The translations under genes and the position numbers were made by a program. The notes under the pieces are model-generated. The model ran no database searches, was not told the DNA's origin, and was given only the letters and a program-made list of their open reading frames with translations. From the NCBI RefSeq assembly GCF_001202035.1, contig NZ_LGHT01000031.1, positions 186,001 to 250,000 of the forward strand: DNA of 64,000 bases. Direction: 5' to 3'. This DNA is from Pseudorhodobacter wandonensis (GTDB taxonomy: Bacteria > Pseudomonadota > Alphaproteobacteria > Rhodobacterales > Rhodobacteraceae). Below, piece by piece: positions 60,968 to 64,000 of this stretch (positions are counted from its first letter, which is position 1; each line of letters starts with the position of its first letter).

Positions 60968-61606
60968 CTACAACAGCCGCACATGCAGGTTAATGGCAAT
61001 CGCAATCAATACCAGCCCACCAAACCAGGCCATCCCCAAGCGGGCAGCCCGATTGTCGTTGACGGTTTTGGCCAGCGCGCCGCCCATATAGGCCACGCAA
61101 ACATCTGAAGGCACTGCCGTCAGCGGCACCAAGGCCCCCAGAAACAACAGCTGAAAATGTACGCTGCCAATGCCTTCCTTGACAAAGGGCGGCAAAAACA
61201 GCGCAAAGAACAGAACGGTTTTCGGATTCAACAGCTCGACCAGAATGCCTTGCCGGACGATTGCCGCAAAAGACTTTGGCACCACCTGATGCGCCAACAG
61301 TGTCATACTGGCACTGGCTTGCGCCCCCCGTATCATCCCGATGCCCAACCAGATCAGATAGGCCGAACCGACATAGCGCAAGGCCACAACCATCCAGCCA
61401 AACTGCGCAAAAACCGCAGCCAGCCCCAGAGCCGTGGCGAGGGCGAGGATAACCCCGCCCAAAGCCAACCCGATGGCCGAGGCCAGGCCCGCCGCACGGT
61501 TTTGCCCCACCGTATGCGACAAAACATACAGCATCGAAGGCCCCGGCGTTGCGCTTAATGCAAAGCCCGCGAACATAACGGCCAAAATCGTACTTACTTC
61601 GGGCAT
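60968..61606 (-). CDS. LysE/RhtB family exporter
   Basis: 212 residues, six hydrophobic helices. The signature FALSATPGPSMLYVLSHTVGQNRAAGLASAIGLALGG is the LysE/RhtB N-terminus. VELLNPKTVLFFALFLPPFV lies in the middle. The family exports amino acids and related compounds. It begins 3 bp after the stop of the 2OG oxygenase gene on the same strand, so export of the oxygenase product is possible. Confidence 0.93.
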   Translation of the reverse strand: MPEVSTILAVMFAGFALSATPGPSMLYVLSHTVGQNRAAGLASAIGLALGGVILALATALGLAAVFAQFGWMVVALRYVGSAYLIWLGIGMIRGAQASASMTLLAHQVVPKSFAAIVRQGILVELLNPKTVLFFALFLPPFVKEGIGSVHFQLLFLGALVPLTAVPSDVCVAYMGGALAKTVNDNRAARLGMAWFGGLVLIAIAINLHVRLL

Positions 61607-61609
61607 GGA

Positions 61610-62683
61610 TTAATGTGTACTCCGGCTTAATCGGTGCTCAAACGGGTTGTTGTTTGGCACGGCTGTATTGCGCTTTGGGTCGCGCAAATAGGGAAAGTCG
61701 CGGATCAGCATCCGCTCTAGATGCGCGCCGGCCAGAAATGGCTCGTAATTGGGCGTTTGCCCGGCAGGCACCAGCTGCGCAAAGGGTTTGATAACCGTGT
61801 CATGGTTTGCGGCAACAAAATAGGGCATCGAAAACCGCTCGGGCGCAAGGTTCACCACACGGTGCGGCGTTGATCGCAGCAGGCCATTGCTCCACGCCTC
61901 CAGCATATCCCCGATGTTGACGACAAAAACGGCAGGATCTACCGGCACATCGATCCACCGATCCTCGCGTGTCATCACTTGCAGGCCCTGATTGCGCGTG
62001 TGCAGCAGGGTCAGGCATTCGTAATCCGTATGCGCGCCCATATTCACCGATTTATGGTCGGCCAGCGCTGTCTGGCGCACGTAATGCAGCAAACGCAGCT
62101 GCGAAATCGGTTTGCTCATCTGGTCGGTCATCGCGCCGCACGGCAAACCGAGATGCAGTTCAAGCGCAGAGCAAACCAGCCGCCCCAGCGCCGAAATCCT
62201 GGCATAGTATTGTGCCACGGTGCTTTGAAAACCGGGCAGGTCGGGCCAGACATTTGGCCCCAGAACCCGGTTTCCGGCAAGGTAATCCGGGTCATCGCGC
62301 GGCAGATCCAGCCCCATGTCAAAAGCTTCATAGCTGCGATTTGCCTCATCCGGATAATCGCCCTTTTCGGTAAAGGGCACATATCCGCGATGGTTCGAGC
62401 TATTGCCGATATAGTACCTTTGCTTGGCTGCCAGTGGCTGCGCGAAAAACTCTGCGGCGGCCTCATAGGTCGCTTCAATCATCTCTAGCGGAATGCCGTG
62501 ATCGCAGATCCGGAAAAAGCCGAAATGGCGCGCTGCGCGGCCAATTCTATCGGCCACAACCTGCATTTTTGCAGGGTCCCCCGACCATAAATCCGCTACA
62601 GAAATAAGCGGCAGACGGTCCAGATCGTCAATGTCACGATGCAATAAATATGTCACTTCAAGTTCCCCCTTTTGGTGTGACAT
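61610..62683 (-). CDS. 2-oxoglutarate/Fe(II) oxygenase, isopenicillin N synthase-like
   Basis: 357 residues. Non-haem iron ligands H218 and D220 (GAHTDYECLTLL) and H274 (STPHRVVNL). The 2OG-binding R-x-S pair is R283/S285 (APERFSMPYF). The N-terminal DIOX_N region includes GRAARHFGFFRICDHGIP. The subgroup hydroxylates small metabolites such as amino acids, flavonoids or gibberellins; the substrate is unknown. It precedes the LysE-type exporter by 3 bp and follows the histidine kinase gene by 4 bp. Confidence 0.88.
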   Translation of the reverse strand: MSHQKGELEVTYLLHRDIDDLDRLPLISVADLWSGDPAKMQVVADRIGRAARHFGFFRICDHGIPLEMIEATYEAAAEFFAQPLAAKQRYYIGNSSNHRGYVPFTEKGDYPDEANRSYEAFDMGLDLPRDDPDYLAGNRVLGPNVWPDLPGFQSTVAQYYARISALGRLVCSALELHLGLPCGAMTDQMSKPISQLRLLHYVRQTALADHKSVNMGAHTDYECLTLLHTRNQGLQVMTREDRWIDVPVDPAVFVVNIGDMLEAWSNGLLRSTPHRVVNLAPERFSMPYFVAANHDTVIKPFAQLVPAGQTPNYEPFLAGAHLERMLIRDFPYLRDPKRNTAVPNNNPFEHRLSRSTH

Positions 62684-62687
62684 GACG

Positions 62688-64000
62688 CTATCGATTCATA
62701 GTTAACAAATCATTTGCGCTACCGGCGATCGCGGGGAAGTACAGATGAATCGTGGTGCCAAACCCGACATCAGATTCGACCGATACCCCGCCGCCGCTTT
62801 GCTGCATGAACCCCATAACCATCGATAACCCCAAGCCTTTTCCGGCCCCTTCCGGTTTGGTTGTGTAAAATGGGTCGAAAATCTGTGGCAGGTTTTGCGC
62901 CGGAATCCCTTGGCCGAAATCTTTTACGCTAACGCGCACATACGGCCCTTGCGCCAGCTTGCAACCCAGCTTGTCAGAATCGGCCCAGTTGTACCTGATA
63001 TTCTGCGTCGAAATAATCGGCCGCTCGCCTTTGGGTGCGGCATCGCGTGCGTTGCAAATCAGGTTGTAAATGGCTTCTTCTGCCAGTTTCGGGTCGGCCT
63101 TTACGCTCCAAAGGTCGGGTGCCAAATCTATGTCGAGCCAACCATTCAACAGCTGTTTGCTGCGGTCGCAGGCCGCCGTCACCAGCAGGTTCAAATCTAC
63201 AACTTTCGGCTCTAGCCTGGTGCGCTGTGCAAAGGCTAACATATCGCGGATCAGCTTGGCCCCTTGCGCCGCCGCAGCTTGCGCTTCGCCAAAGCATTCC
63301 TTTGCAGCAGGGCTGACGATCTCGGCTTCGATCAGCTCGAAGTTGCCAGAGATCACTGTCAGCAAGTTGTTGAAATCATGCGCAAAGCGTCCGGTAAGGC
63401 GGCCGACCGTCTCCAGCTTGCGGGCGGTGAACAGCTCGGCCTCCAACGCTTTGCGGCTTACGGTTTCAGTGTGCAAACTGGCATGGGCCTGCACCAAAGT
63501 ATGGTATTGCTGGGTTGATCGCGCCACTTCGGCCAAAAGCTCAAGCTTGGCGCTGGTCATTGCGGCGATAGTCGTCAAAACCTCCAGCTCGGCTTCGCCA
63601 AAGGCACCGGGCCGCGGGTGTTCGCTGTCAATTACGCCCACCACACGACCGCGAATGATCAAAGGCACGCAAATCTCAGATCGGGCGGGCTGCGTATCCG
63701 GAATGTAATTCTGATTCTTTAACAGATCGTCAACGACAACCGGCTGCTTGTTCTGCGCAACTTGCCCCGTAATCCCTTCGCCAAACGGTATTTTCAGCGG
63801 GTTCACAATGCTGCGCCCATAGGGGTTTTTTTCGCCCAAAGCCGCGACCTGGGTAAGCACCGTCTGGTTGTCGTCAGCCTGATAGATCACGCAATCGACA
63901 AAGTTCAAATGCCCCACAACTTTTTTCGCCACATACCAAAACAAGTCGTCAATGTTCGGTATTGCAATCAGATCAATGGCAAAGGCGTTCAGTGTGCGCA
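62688..64000 (-). CDS. GAF-domain sensor histidine kinase, 5' end beyond right edge
   Basis: The frame is open to the end of the window and the sequence beyond the internal ATG at 63944 (RTLNAFAIDLIAIPNIDDLFWYVAKKVVGHL) keeps family character, so the start lies outside. A GAF domain (VDCVIYQADDNQTVLTQVAALGEKNPYGR, PVVVDDLLKN) precedes a coiled linker, an H-box (RFAHDFNNLLTVISGN) and a HATPase domain (NLICNARDA, DFGQGIP, GAGKGLGLSMV). No membrane helix is visible. It probably senses a small cytoplasmic ligand. Its stop lies 4 bp before the oxygenase ATG on the same strand. Confidence 0.9.
   Translation of the reverse strand, partial: RTLNAFAIDLIAIPNIDDLFWYVAKKVVGHLNFVDCVIYQADDNQTVLTQVAALGEKNPYGRSIVNPLKIPFGEGITGQVAQNKQPVVVDDLLKNQNYIPDTQPARSEICVPLIIRGRVVGVIDSEHPRPGAFGEAELEVLTTIAAMTSAKLELLAEVARSTQQYHTLVQAHASLHTETVSRKALEAELFTARKLETVGRLTGRFAHDFNNLLTVISGNFELIEAEIVSPAAKECFGEAQAAAAQGAKLIRDMLAFAQRTRLEPKVVDLNLLVTAACDRSKQLLNGWLDIDLAPDLWSVKADPKLAEEAIYNLICNARDAAPKGERPIISTQNIRYNWADSDKLGCKLAQGPYVRVSVKDFGQGIPAQNLPQIFDPFYTTKPEGAGKGLGLSMVMGFMQQSGGGVSVESDVGFGTTIHLYFPAIAGSANDLLTMNR

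Overview
The window looks like chromosomal DNA of an alphaproteobacterium, most likely Rhodobacterales (Roseobacter/Rhodobacter type). The support is high GC with GC-rich codon use, an MmcB-family gene, DUF6324 and DUF1127 genes, an alphaproteobacterial-type tRNA-His that lacks G-1 and carries A73, rnpB next to rpmG, and many transport operons. There are no rRNA genes, CRISPR arrays or complete prophages.

Layout. 1-7.2 kb: a tripartite tricarboxylate transporter (tctCBA, minus strand) followed by an AtuA-like gene cut by the left edge. It diverges from a TctD/TctE-type two-component system with a periplasmic binding protein gene overlapping the kinase. 7.3-18.4 kb: a carbohydrate module. A ROK repressor, a large PIG-L deacetylase and a DMT permease face a sugar ABC operon (binding protein, two permeases, ATPase) that also encodes an argininosuccinate-lyase-family enzyme and a PfkB kinase. 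18.5-25 kb: a secreted protein of unknown function, tex, a 26-residue lipoprotein, tRNA-His, DUF6324, mmcB and an M3 oligopeptidase.

25-38.5 kb: a quaternary-amine region. It holds a CdhR-like regulator, a dehydrocarnitine-cleavage (BKACE) enzyme, a carnitine dehydrogenase fused to a thioesterase, an SDR, an acyl-CoA dehydrogenase, an NDP-forming acyl-CoA synthetase, an enoyl-CoA hydratase, an OsmC protein, a choline-dehydrogenase-like GMC flavoenzyme and choline sulfatase (betC). Together these could feed carnitine, possibly crotonobetaine or gamma-butyrobetaine, and choline O-sulfate towards glycine betaine. 38.6-46.8 kb: a CocE-type hydrolase, a Dpp-type ABC transporter with a fused double ATPase, and an alkaline-phosphatase-superfamily hydrolase.

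46.8-53 kb: a quinone oxidoreductase, a candidate small RNA, an XRE regulator, a HisN-like phosphatase, a glyoxalase and thyX. Then comes an AT-richer insert with a HicAB-type toxin-antitoxin pair, a third overlapping gene, and a REP-associated transposase that carries a REP inverted pair inside its own reading frame. 53-64 kb: housekeeping genes (gatCA, an Excalibur lipoprotein, amidase, rnpB, rpmG, a P-loop kinase, a BI-1 protein, DUF1127, LysR, a lytic transglycosylase, LysE, a 2OG-Fe(II) oxygenase, and a GAF histidine kinase cut by the right edge).

Across the window, ten copies of a short repeat (core GGATATTTTTG, with either an ATAGATGA or a CCAAGATGAAA tail) sit in intergenic gaps, usually after a GC-rich hairpin. 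This is the clearest structure not explained by the genes.
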